DNA of 64,000 nt from contig NC_083571.1 of the NCBI RefSeq assembly GCF_027579695.1, positions 37,180,943 to 37,244,942 of the forward strand. Reading direction: 5' to 3'. Every line of letters begins with the position of its first letter. Within the stretch, counting starts at the first letter, position 1. The notes beneath the pieces are model-generated. The model saw only the letters and a list, made by a program, of their open reading frames with translations, searched no databases and had not been told where the DNA came from. Of this stretch, positions 40,895-53,046 are shown one piece after another. The DNA comes from Neoarius graeffei (taxonomy: Eukaryota > Chordata > Actinopteri > Siluriformes > Ariidae). Made by a program: the position numbers and the translations under genes.

Positions 40895-41267
40895 CTCATC
40901 TCATTATCTTTAGCCGCTTTATCCTGTTCTACAGGGTCGCAGGCAAGCTGGAGCCTATCCCAGCTGACTACGGGTGAAAGGCGGGGTACACCCTGGACAA
41001 GTCGCCAGGTCATCGCAGGGCTGACACATAGACACAGACAACCATTCACACTCACATTCACACCTACGGTCAATTTAGAGTCACCAGTTAACCTAACCTG
41101 CATGTCTTTGGACTGTGGGGGAAACCGGAGCACCCGGAGGAAACCCACGCGGACACGGGGAGAACATGCAAACTCCGCACAGAAAGGCCCTCGCCGGCCA
41201 CTGGGCTCGAACCCGGACCTTCTTGCTGTGAGACGACAGTGCTAACCACTACACCACTGTGCCGCCC
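40895..41267 (-). mobile_element. SINE copy, full length, with 12-bp target duplication
   Basis: CAGACTTAGCAT flanks it at 40883-40894 and 41268-41279, downstream of stra6l. Confidence 0.93.
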
Positions 41268-41711
41268 CAGACTTAGCATAAGCCAGCTAATTTTTAACCA
41301 TTTTGTTTTATATCGACAATGTAAAGACTCAGTGACAATGGAAATGAGAACCATCCAGAACATCAACATTTAGGTTTCCCTTTACATGTGCTGCTGAAAT
41401 ACTAAAAAAAAAAAGGCTGAAGTTATCTTTTTTTATACTTAGCATCAAATGATAACCCACAAATTTCCTAGGTTCCACTCACTTTTTATCACTGGTCTGT
41501 CCTGCAGCTTCTATTATTATTATTATTATTATTATGTTTGATAAGAGAAATGATGGTTTTTATTTGCTTGTATGATGAAAATATCCCTCAAGTGTACTTC
41601 AGTTTTGTTGAATTTAACTCATTTTAATTAACATATTCATGAAACAAAGACAAAAATACATATGAAAACACAATTTCATCATCAATTATTAACATTCCAG
41701 TGTAATCTTAA

Positions 41712-42353
41712 AGTGCCATTCCACCACTGGATGTATTTTTTTTGGCATAAAATACAATATATTTTATGACAACATGACTAGACAGAGAAATCTTTTAGCT
41801 TCAAAATGATATATCAAACATAATTTTTTGACAACGACAAGTATATTAATTTTGCGACCAAAGTCACCTACCCTTTTAATTTCCGCGCGGTAGTGAAACG
41901 TGATGTCATCAGCAGGTTCCCCTTCTTGTGTACCACGTCACGTGTGACGTGGCACAGATTATCAGCAATGGCGGATAGAACGCGATTGTCAGCTTCGGAA
42001 AAGAAGCGAAGGAAAATAGCAAGTGATGCCCAAAGGAGACGGTCGATGGTGAATATCGGCACAGCAATCGACAAGTGGAAATCGCGTTCTATCCGCCATT
42101 GCTGATAATCTGTGCCACGTCACACGTGACGTGGTACACAAGAAGGGGAACCTGCCGATGACATCACGTTTCACTACCGCGCGGAAATTAAAAGGGTAGG
42201 TGACTTTGGTCGCAAAATTAATATACTTGTCGTTGTCAAAAAATTATGTTTGATATATCATTTTGAAGCTAAAAGATTCCTCTGTCTAGTCATGTTGTCA
42301 TAAAATATATTGTATTTTATGCCAAAGAATACATCCAATGGTGGAATGGCACT
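41712..42353. mobile_element. TTAA-flanked foldback element, 642 bp
   Basis: AGTGCCATTCCACCACTGGA and its complement TCCAATGGTGGAATGGCACT form the ends, with TTAA outside on both sides (41708-41711, 42354-42357). The arms match for about 275 bases, nearly perfectly. A 70-base loop separates them. TTAA points to the Kolobok or piggyBac type. It lies about 90 bp before the proposed first exon of tdrd7. Confidence 0.9.
41968..42105 (+). pseudogene. basic N-terminal ORF in the foldback element
   Basis: From ATG 41968 it reads [20 protein letters not shown] then AQRRRSMVNIGTAIDKWK, a strongly basic 45-residue peptide. The first seven codons lie inside the inverted arm, so the other strand also begins MADRTR (about 42102 leftwards). 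It looks like the start of a transposon-encoded protein whose remainder was deleted. Family not recognised. Confidence 0.5.
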
Positions 42354-42439
42354 TTAAACAATATATTGCTTCAGCAGCTTTACTAACAAAACGCAGGATT
42401 CGTTTGTTCTTGCGAATCGATTCACTTTAAAGAGTCGAT

Positions 42440-42520
42440 TCATTGGCGAGTACGTGATATACTGGGCGCGCAGAGTCGAGCGGCTCAAACGATTCCGAGT
42501 AGAAATTAGCAAAGCTTCAG
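42440..42520 (+). promoter_or_regulatory. tdrd7: candidate 5' untranslated exon and promoter area of tdrd7
   Basis: A GC-richer stretch (TGGGCGCGCAGAGTCGAGCG) ends in AAAGCTTCAG|GTGAGATA, a strong splice donor at 42521. The first coding exon of tdrd7 starts one base after an acceptor (GCGCAG|G-ATG), so an upstream non-coding exon is required, and this is the best candidate. Its 5' end is a guess. A CpG-rich start and an inverted repeat around AATCGATTCA at 42410-42445 lie just upstream. Confidence 0.42.
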
Positions 42521-43120
42521 GTGAGATATAAAGCACTTTTTTTAATCATTTATGTGTGATTAACCCTGATATTCTGCCTGTAAAGTGTTTTAATGGCAAT
42601 GTTGTCGACGTGTGACCCAGATTGGATCAATTAATGTGCTTTGTTTTGTTAATTTGGTCGATTTTTTTCCAGTTTGTAAAATTTGTAGCTAATCAGTGGG
42701 TGGATACAATTAGCATCACCAATTAGCACACCGGTTAGGCTACTACACAAATGTAAAATACATGAAATAAATATTATTCTGGTTAAAAGTAAAGGAATGA
42801 GAGCGTCCAGCTTTTGTTAATCGTCTCCAATAATGTTTTGATTTTTTATTATTATTATTATTGTTCTAATGCTGTTGCGTCAAACTTTTTTTTTTTCCAA
42901 ATAAAAGCAGATTTTAACAGTAACTTCTGTTTTGTGTGACATTTTAATGGGAAAAAAAACAAAAACATTTCAAACAATTACAGATATTAGTTTAAACTAT
43001 TATTCAACTTGTAATAATTTTGCTGGAGTTAAAACCAAATGTGATTTTTTTTTTTTTTTTTTATAATAATAATAAATCTGTTCAGCTACATTAACTTGCT
43101 GTTCTGTTTAAGTATTCACA
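42521..43120. other. tdrd7 intron 1, left part: AT-rich, no feature seen
   Basis: Unique-looking AT-rich DNA with T runs (42893-42902, 43048-43064) and ATT repeats. Confidence 0.4.
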
Positions 43121-43129
43121 TCGGCTAAT

Positions 43130-44460
43130 CAATCTTCTTCTTTTGGCTGCTCCCGATTAGGGGTCGCCACAGCGGATCTTTCGTCTCCATCGCTCTCTGT
43201 CTTCCGCATCCTTCTCTCCCATACCTGCCACTTTCATGTCCTCTCTCACCACATCCATATATCTCGTCGTTTTCATTTGCCTGGCAGCTCCATCCTCAAC
43301 ATTCTCCTTCCCACATGCTCTGCATCTCTTCTCAGGATGTGCCCGTACCATCTCAGTCTCATCTCTCTTAGCTTCATTCCCAAGCTCTCCTGATGTGCTT
43401 GTTCCTTATCCTGTCCAACCTCCCATCGCAAACCTTAACATCCTCAACTTCGCGTCCTGTCTCTTCGTTAAGGGTACGGTCTCCAATCCAGACATCACAG
43501 CTGGTCTCACACATACCTTTCACTTTTGCTGGGACTTTCCGATCACAAATGACTCCTGAAATCCTTCTCCAACTGCTCCACCCTGCCTGCACTCTCTTTC
43601 TCACCTCACTATCGCAGCCTCCATTTTCCTGCACAGTTGACCCCAGGTACTTGAATTCACCAACTTTCTTTACATCTACTCCTCGCATCTTCACTACACT
43701 CTCATCCCCATTCTCACTGATGCACATGTATTCTGTTTTGCTCCTGCTCACCTTCATTCCTCTTCGTTCCAGTGCATCCCTCCATCTCTCCAAACCCAAC
43801 TCAACCTCCTTTCTACTTTCACCACATATCACAATATCATCCACAAACATCATGTTCCATGGTGACTCTTGCCTCACTTCGTCCATCAACCTATCCATCA
43901 CTATGGCAAACAAGAAAGGACTCAAAGCAGATCCTTGATGGAGTCCCACCTTCACCTTGAACCATTCAGTTGCTCCAGCTGCACACCTCACTGCTGTTTC
44001 ACTGTTCTCATACACGTCTTGCACCACTCTAATATACTTCTCATTCACTCCACTCTTTCTCATACAATACCATAACTCATCTCTCGGCACTCTATCGTAT
44101 GCCTTCTCCAGGTTTACAAACGCACAATGTAGCTTTCTCTGGCCTTCCCTGTACTTCTCCATTAACATTCTTGAAGCAAAAATGGCATCCGACGTGCTCT
44201 TCCTTGGCATAAACCCGTACTGCTGTTCACAGATTGCTACCTCTCTTCTCAATCTCGCCTCCAATACCCTTTCCCATAGCTTCATGGTGTGGCTCATCAA
44301 TTTTATTCCTCTGTAATTACTGCAGCTCTGTACATCTCCCTTATTCTTGTATATTGGGACTAGCACACACTTCCTCCATTCATTTGGCATTTTCTCATTC
44401 TCTAGGATCTTATTAAACAATCTCGTTAGGAACTCCACAGCCATCTCACCCAAACATCTC
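43130..44460 (-). mobile_element. non-LTR retrotransposon (RTE-like), 5'-truncated
   Basis: About 1.3 kb from the reverse transcriptase to the C-terminus on the - strand. It resembles the fish RTE-type LINEs whose proteins end DRERWRRKIRCGDP. Clade assignment is from memory. Confidence 0.75.
43374..44453 (-). pseudogene. reverse transcriptase fragment of the RTE-like LINE
   Basis: It reads NEWRKCVLVPIYKNKGDVQS, YGFMPRKSTSDAIF, FVNLEKAYDRVPRDELWY, GLHQGSALSPFLFAIVMD and MMFVDDIVICGES. The catalytic box is FVDD (FADD in relatives). The N-terminal endonuclease is missing. After KVPAKVKGM the frame is lost, and the C-terminus continues in another frame at 43351-43157. Confidence 0.88.
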
Positions 44461-44746
44461 CAACCCTCAATCGGGATGCATCAACTAATTAATGGAATTT
44501 TTAAAATGTGCAGTTTCTTACAACATGCAATGCAGTTGTTTTTAAAGCATAGAAAATTAACTTTCTTGGGGAAATAAAAAAAAAAAATGGGTGTATACAT
44601 AACATGTAGGCTTGGCTTGTAAGTATGATATAAAAGTATTTTTATTCTTATAAATAGTATTTATACTATTATATCATAAATGTATTCTATACTTTTATGA
44701 GCACTGTGTCCTTAAGGATTATGTGGTCGTAATCTGTGTGCGCAGG

Positions 44747-44953
44747 ATGTGTGACGTGGAGCTGGTGAAGAAGATGCTGCGTGCCGTGCTGCAGAGCAGT
44801 AAGAACGGCGTGGTGCTGTCACGGGTGCAGGCGGATTACCATGCTCTAACCGGAGACTTCATCCCTCACAAACAGCTTGGCTACAGGAACCTGGAGAACT
44901 TCCTCAGGAGCATTCCTGACGTGGTGCAGCTCCGACATTCCCACACTGGAGAG
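44747..44953 (+). CDS. tdrd7: tdrd7 coding exon 1: LOTUS 1
   Basis: It starts [20 protein letters not shown] and runs to RHSHTGE: the first LOTUS (OST-HTH) winged-helix domain. Acceptor GCGCAG one base before the ATG, donor GAG|GTGAGA, phase 0. Confidence 0.93.
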
Positions 44954-47900
44954 GTGAGATGATGGATGGATGCACAATAACATGCACTATTACGTGGAAT
45001 TGAACAGGAAATTAGAAACAATTAAAACAAGAACTGGTATTTGTGTGAACAGAAGCCAGGACATTACCAGGAAAGATCCTTTTGTCACGTCACTGTGTGA
45101 TCAAGATAAATTTACATTTGGGGGATTAATTTGTTTGTAAGGTGAATGATACGATCACATCCCAGTAAAATCCCATTTCAGGCCTGTGAATGAGGCTGTG
45201 TGTAAAGCTGTGAATCCATGTGTGATGGGGACTTGTGTGTACATGAGTGTCTGGTATGTCCGCTGTGTGTGTGTGTGTGTAGACAATGTGCTTTGCGGCT
45301 GTGTGTAAGGAAACGGCCCACATCGCTCACCTAGTTGCTCGACAGAAGAACCCCAAGAAGAACTTGGGTCGCTCTCAGCCGCTGAACTGTTGCATGAGGA
45401 CAAAGTCTTCCTCTCTGTTTTCACACAGCGGTAACACACACACACGCACGGCTGCTGTGTGCTGAAATCTGGCTTTGACAGGATTCGGCTGATGTATTTA
45501 ATTTTGTAAAGTTTCACAATTTTCTGCTTGTGGTTTTTGAAGCTAATCCTCATTCGTCCCTGAGGCAGCCTAGTCACATGACCTCCTATAGCTGCCGGAC
45601 ACGGTTGTCAGGCTTGCACATCGGCCCACGAGATGACCAGCGACAGGTGAATAGTACCAATCCAGGCTCTGCCCACCAGGGCAAAAAGCCCACAAGGTGA
45701 GTGACAGCTCATCACCATTATTGCCTGGATTTAACTTATTCTACTCACTCTGGTCGTCTTTCTGCTGATCCTAGGTCAGTGATCCTACAGGATGCGACCC
45801 CTCGTCTGTCCAACGAGAACCAAAACGCAGGTGAAGTGTGAATTCAAGCACACGGAACACAGACATGCTGTTGGTTTCGACAAGAACAATAAAAATGTTC
45901 AAAAAAAACTTAAATGTTATTTCAGCTTTTTAGCAGTAGTGAATTATATTTATTATAGTATTTAAAGTGCATATTCTGGACCAATTTCGTGGGTTTTTTT
46001 TGTTTGTTTGTTTTTTTTATATGAAAGTATGTCCCTTTACACACTCATCCAGAAGGTTAATTTTGCACAAGGCCGTCTGTCTACAGCAGAAAAAAATAAA
46101 ATAACAAAACGCGTCTGGAAAAATCCCAAGGGAGTCTGGAGCCAGATTCGTGACGTCACCTGCGGAAGCGCCAGCAGGCTGCGAGAGCTTTGCACGGTTT
46201 CAGTGCACAGCCTGTGTAGACCAAGCGCTCCCATTTCTCTCTCATTGTCCGGTCTTTTGGAAAACAATGAGTACTAATCCCATCAAGATTGGTGTTGCTA
46301 CACCCTCCTACGATACATCTGTTACCCCTTTAAAATGGTTACAAAATATAATATATATACGGTTGCTGATGTGACAAAGTAACGTATTCTTAAGTATTCT
46401 ATCAAATTTGTATACTAGAAAACAACGAAATATCTTGGTAATTGTAAATATAATACTTTATACGCTAAACCGCACAAGAGTCACTATTTTTAAAAGACCG
46501 TGACGTCAGCGCTACCCACTGCACTAGCGGAACTCTCCGAAATAGAGGAGAGAAGCGTGTAATCATGGCGTCGGGCACATCAAGTGAAGGCAACAGCTCT
46601 GTCGAATCATACGAAGAGATCCAGCAAGACACACTGCAAGCAGGCTATGGCTTAGAAGGGTACCAGTTTGAACCTAGGAGAGGTACTCTCGACTCCGGTG
46701 ATGAAATAAGAGAAGAAAGCTCGGATGACGGCGAGGATGAGACTGATGCTGACCATGGGCATGGCGAGCGTGGGGCAGAGCGTCTGCGTGCAGGTGACAC
46801 GGCGTGGTGCTCGTGCGGAAAATGTAACGTGGAGTTGCTCACGAGTCCAGCAGAATTTATTTGCTGCAATGAGATAGGCGCCACCCGTGGACTTGCAAAA
46901 TCGTCGCAAGAGGCAGAAACAGGTATTTCACACGTGCTAGTCCCAACCTCAATGAGCCAACACAACTGGGCACATACATACATCATGAGTGTTACGCAGA
47001 CAAAATGAACGTGCATTCTGATTGGATAAAATTAATATCATGGCGGGCTGTTCAAACTGCAGAAATAGTTTGCTCGAGCTACTTTCAAAACACTATAACT
47101 TTCCAACCTTAGAACAAAAAACTTTTGTAAGTCTTGAATAAGGTTCATCAATGTGTGTTTTATTGTTATATTTACTCTATATGTTGCCCTCTGTTCCCCT
47201 TTAATAATTACGCGATAACGTTGAAGAAATTTGCAGAAAACCACCAGGTCGTTTTCTCATAAACAAACCAGCGCTGACGTAGGATTCAGAGGGAGGCGTC
47301 CCGCACGCGACGTCACGAAAATCAATGTTTCCTGGGAAATCCAAACGGCAAGTTTTTTCAGAGGCGGACCAATTCGCCTCAAATGGCTTGATTTCAACTG
47401 AATTTTTCTGGTATTGCGCAAGGTAAAAAAAAAAATGGCAGAGAATGCAGAATGTGACAGATATTTGACCGAAGTTTAATATAAAATAGGAGAATTACAT
47501 TGATCTTGCTCCTGAATTTACCCGTGAGGTGCACTTTAACTTGTTGCGCGTGTTTCCTGTAGAGGGCGACGTGGAGCTGTTTCAGGGCCGTTTAAAGCAG
47601 CTCCTGCAGAAGTACAGCAGCGGTGTGTGGCTCTCTAAACTGCCTCAGCTCTACAAAGCCATGTTCAATCAGGAGCTTCCATCGTACACACACACACTGC
47701 TGGAGAACTGGACACACGTCTGCACTGTGAGCGCAGTTTAAATCTTAATAACTGTGTATTTTATGAAATAGTTCTCTGAACCTGATAAATAATCAGAAGG
47801 AGAGAAGAAAAATTCATGTGTAGCTTCATCACCCCGCTCTTAATAACTTGTATGTACAGCTGAACATCAGTATGCTCACAAAACGCACATGAGTGTTTCA

Positions 47901-50900
47901 CACACCACCACACTTGTTTTCCAGGTGGAGAAGCTGGGTGGTGGTAACGTTGCAAGGCGTCTGGTTTACCCTGCTAAAGACCTGTCTCCAAAACTCCACA
48001 CTCCTCCTTCATCTGCCCTGCTGAAATCTGTCCAAATCCCCAGCACTGTCCCACAATCCCCAACATCTCCGACTCTGAAGCCCCCCATGAGGCTGCTCAG
48101 CACGGAGTCTTTGACCCACTCCCTGCCAACCCCTCCCGCCACGCCCACTATCCTGTTGTTCCAGGATGTGAAAGATAAAGTGCGGGAGCTGCTGAATAAA
48201 TACAGCCATGGTCTGTGGGCTCACGCTTTGCCCCGCCTCTTTCAGGAAGTCTTCAGGTACAGACGCAGATGCCTGAAAGCACTGCACCTCCAACATTTCT
48301 TCTGTCTTGGATCTCATACCATTTTGTTTCCCCCCCCAGGTATGATTTCCCACATTCGCTGCTGGACGATCTCTCTCCTCTGGCTGATATGTGCATGATC
48401 GAATATCCGATGCCGCAGAATCGCAACAAAGCCATTTTATATGCCCTGCCCACTGTAAGCATGCTGTCAAAGCCTCACCCAGAACCCAGATCACACATCA
48501 TCACACACTACGGCAACCCAGTGGTGCCACAGCTGCCTCTGCCCAAAGAGGAGTTCCCGTCCATGCTGGTGATGGAGACCAACAGCACCAACAACGTCCT
48601 ATTCAGGTACTCGGACCTATACGAATTTAAAATATGAATCCTTTGTGTTCATTACATGTTTTCTGTCAGGTATGTGGGTGAGGAATATTCTCAGGCTCTT
48701 GAGAAGATGGAGGAGGCCATGTTGGAGTTTTACCACAGCACAGGGGCGGGGCTTACACTTGCCTGTCCTACGATTGGTCAGCTGGTGGCAGTTGCCTTGG
48801 ATGACGAGACTGTACTCCGAGCTCAGGTGCACCAGATCACAGGGAATGATGTGAAGGTAAGTGTGTGTCACCATGTGATTTTAGATTTGATTTGATTTGA
48901 TCAGACGACCAATCAGAGCAGAGGATGTGGCAGTTGGACTGGCAAGTTTGCATATGGAAAGAGAAAACTAGCTTGTGTGTGCGCACGCAGGTGTACTGTG
49001 TGGATCACGGTTTCTCTGAGGTGGTGAAGCGCGAAAAGTTGCTGCAGCTCACCGATTGGATCCTCACACTGCCGTTCCAGGCCACTAGCTGCCAGCTCGC
49101 AGGTAACCCACACCTTACGCAACTTTACCGTTATTGTTGGTGGATATAGTCTGCTACTGTTTTACTGTGTGTGTGTGTGTGTGAGAGGTCTGGAGCTTTT
49201 CAGTGAAGACGTGGTGGTGCTGAAGACTCTGGAGTTGTTAGCACATGGCAGAACATTATTGGCTGAGCTGGTGAAGCGAGAGACTCCGCCCCTCATGGTG
49301 TTGTACGACACTTCAGGCGAGATGGACATCAACTTAAACGCCGAATGCCTCCGTGCACTGCAGGACAAAACCATGCAGAATCCACTGCAGGTTATTGTGT
49401 TAATATTCAGTAAAATAATACATTTTATTTTTTTCGCGGTCCGGTTTCTATCAAATCCTGCGCTCTGATTGGCTGGCGAGAGGGTCCATATCCTACGATA
49501 CGGACCCCGGTTACAGACCTCTGGCGACTCGCTCGTTCACAACAACAACAAAAAACATGGTAGCATTTTTTTGTCAACATTTTTTTTTAATAAGATTTAT
49601 TTATAAGATTATTAAAAATCTTATAAATTTTTGCCAGCATTTCTCAGAATAGCATTAATTTTACAGCATGGGTAGCGATAAGTGTTCACAGTGAAAGCGA
49701 GTTTTACTACCCTGAGGAAGACAAAAAATAAAACATTTCAGGAGAAAACTAAAAACCTGTAACTGTTGCTAACGCCGAGCAAAAACATGGCTGAATCCTG
49801 AATGACTCCTATTTGTATAAATAGGGGACTACATAGGCGGCAAAATGTAGTTTTTTTTTCCTGCCATGGAAGTGCACTTGTATACCGAGGAGCCGTGAAT
49901 GAGGATTCAAAATGGCGGCTCGGCTCGGTTTTCCCTTTCGGGAGCTCTCGTTTTCTGTTAGAATTTGGTAAAGAAAAAAATAAATATATTATTTACCAGC
50001 TTAAGGTCGGTCCGTATGGTGAAATACCGTGACCTCGGCCCAGAGGGCCTCGCTCAGTACTTTCAAGACCTCGGTCACGGTATTTCACCATACGGACCGC
50101 CCAGCTGGTAAATAACATATATAAATGTAGTGTCAGTGAATAACAGGGATTAGTTGAAGAAGTCAGCAACATTAACACACATTTATTCTTTTCATGGTGT
50201 GCGCAGGTGAACAGCTCGTACACAAACGTGTGTGTGACGAACGTGGGGTCTGATGGCAGCGTGTTCTGCCAGCTTCCATCACGAGGCCTCTCCAAGCTCC
50301 AAGGCATCATGGACAAGATCGAGTCATACTTCCTGTCTCAGGTTTTATCGCTTTCATGCTTTCGTTCATTTTAGTAGTTATTTCCATGTTAAGGGCTAAA
50401 TTAATTTTCTTTAACGTACGTGTGCACGAGCAGGTTCAATGGGATCACTTGGTGACTCAGCCGTTCTGTGGTAAAGTGTGTTTGGCGCGACACAAAGGGA
50501 AATGGGCCCGAGTGGAGGTGAGCATGAAATCAGTTTCAATGCCTATGCACTCGTTCTTTTCTCTAATTTGTCCGCATGGATAGTAGATATAAATGGGTGA
50601 GCGATTCTGGCATGATTTGAAAAAACAACACTCTGGTTTGATCAAACAAACAACTCTTGAGTGACTCACTGGCTCCCCAGAAGTTATGAGCTTGATCAAA
50701 CCAGAAAGGCATTCCAGAGAGTTGTGTATTCTGATTGCCATGTGAACGGCTCTCTGGAACGATAGGGGTAATTCCGCCCCAAATCACCAGATTGAGAGAA
50801 ATGTTCACCACTGACCATCTCAGATTTGTTTAATACTTTCTGGAAATATTGTCAATGTGCCCAATAAATAGTGCACAAAATTTTAGGCTTGTACCTTCAT

Positions 50901-53010
50901 TAGTTTCTGAGATATAGGGGCTTAAAAAAGGGGCGTGGCCCCAATTTCACTGTTGAAACGCGTGCTACAGAAAACGGACCTAACTTCCATAAGTCATTAC
51001 TTTTAAACTATTCATGCAAGATACATGAAATTTTCAAGGATTGTTCTTCAGTGCCAGAAGCCTTTAAATACTAAAATAGAAAGTTCACAGTTCAATATTT
51101 GCCAAGTTATGGCTTGCTGAAAATCATTAAAATAATGTGCTTTGGAGCAACTTTGACACCCCATATCTCCACATTAAAGCACACCAGATCTTTCAAATTT
51201 TCTTATTTATTACTCATGTTCTAGTACTCTTTTAGGCAACTAGGTATGTGTTCATGTCAGCCCTGTGATGACCTGGCGACTTGTCCAGGGTGTACCCCGC
51301 CTTTCGCCCGTAGTCAGCTGGGATAGGCTCCAGCTTGCCTGCGACCCTGTAGAAGGATAAAGCGGCTAGAGATAATGAGATGAGATGAGGTATGTGTTCA
51401 AAAGAAGCCAAACTTTCTGATTTATTAGGCTTTAAAAATAAAAAAAAATTTTGCACCTAGAATTCAAATGCATATTACAAATGTATGACAAGGTCTACCA
51501 TAAAAACAAATTATACAACTGGAAAGAGCTTGTATTGATTAGCAAATGCACGAAATATGAAGTTGGTACCCTAAACCAAACTATAAATATTAAGGTATCA
51601 AGTACGGCATGTTTTACGATAGACGGAAATGCTGTTTTAAGGCATATTGCAATACAATTACAAACCTACAGTGTAGGAAAAATAACCTTTAAAAATACTT
51701 TATTTGAAGAGCTTAAACAGTGTATTGATTTGCTTTTCCACATCAGATGGAAGTTTATACTGCCTGCCAGTTGATGTAAGTGGGGCATCAATGATTTTCA
51801 TGACATGCACCAGAGGGACCCAACAGTTATCCTCTCTCCTGGGCCAGCTGTAAGTCTGAGAGGGACCACGAGGATGCATAAATATTACTTGTACATCTTG
51901 TTCCTCCTCTGATAATGCACGAATGTTGCCTATCCACCACTGTCTGTCATACGGTACAAACATACAACATATTTACCAGGAATTGTATCTGCCAGAGAGA
52001 CTGCTGCTTTAACAGGGGTTTTATGCATTACTTCCCACTCACTCATATCCACAATGAAGCTAGGACCACCTGACACCCTGCTGACCTGCAGCTGGTTGGA
52101 CATGAATGAGTGGTTGTCTCCTGTTCCAGGAATAGTAGCTGACCTTGAAAATCTTGTCTCCAATGCTTTTCCACTCTCCATAACTTCCCCTGTACCAACC
52201 CAGATGAAATGGATGTTCTTGATGTTTTTCTGCCCACAAAACTAGATCAGATGGGGTTAGTATGTGATCACTCATGACTGCCTGTAAACTAGCTTGAGCT
52301 GCTGACTCCTTTACAATGCCTCCAATACCATCACAGGATGATTTACCATGAGAAGTGGCAAAGAAATGCCATTCTGCCAAAAGTCCAAAATCGTCTGCAT
52401 GCTTTATTAGATTAGTAAAAATTTTTTATAGTTTTTGTATTAGGCTGCTGATCCGTCACTGAAGTAAATGACCTTTTTCAGCTGGGGATGTAAATGGCAT
52501 ACATATGGTAAAACCTTTTTTAAGAATGCATGCACGGCCACTGTATCATGCTTAAGGCAGTCACTTATTATGCAGATAGAGATGCATTTAGTTACTTTTG
52601 TACTATCTTCATTCTTTGCGCTAATGTACACTGCAAATGGATGAAGAGTGCATTGGCTGTTGTCCCAGTGGTATCCCTGGGCAGAATCCTGTACACAGAA
52701 TGAATAGTTTTCGTCAAAATCCAAAAGCATAATACATTCATCCGCTGACAGATCTTCTTTCAGATTCGTCAAATATCCAATCTGGTGTTTGGCAATGACA
52801 TGATGTTTTGCTAGTTTGTCTGCTAGTAGATTATATGCCTTAAAACAGCATTTCTGTCATACTTGATACCTTAATATTTATAGTTTGGTTTAGGGTACCA
52901 ACTTCATATTTTGTGCATTTGCTAATCAGAACAAGCTCTTTCCAGTGGTATAATTTGTTTTTATGGTAGACCTTGTCATACATTTGTAATATGCATTTGA
53001 ATTATAGGCG

Positions 53011-53046
<36 letters not shown>

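Noticed and set aside
43236..44577. Several + strand ORFs opposite the RTE-like LINE
   Set aside because: Antisense shadows. The - strand carries the reverse-transcriptase motifs.
46008..46277. ORF of 89 residues at the left of the 45966 element
   Set aside because: No similarity or codon-like pattern; it overlaps the AT-rich leader of the element.
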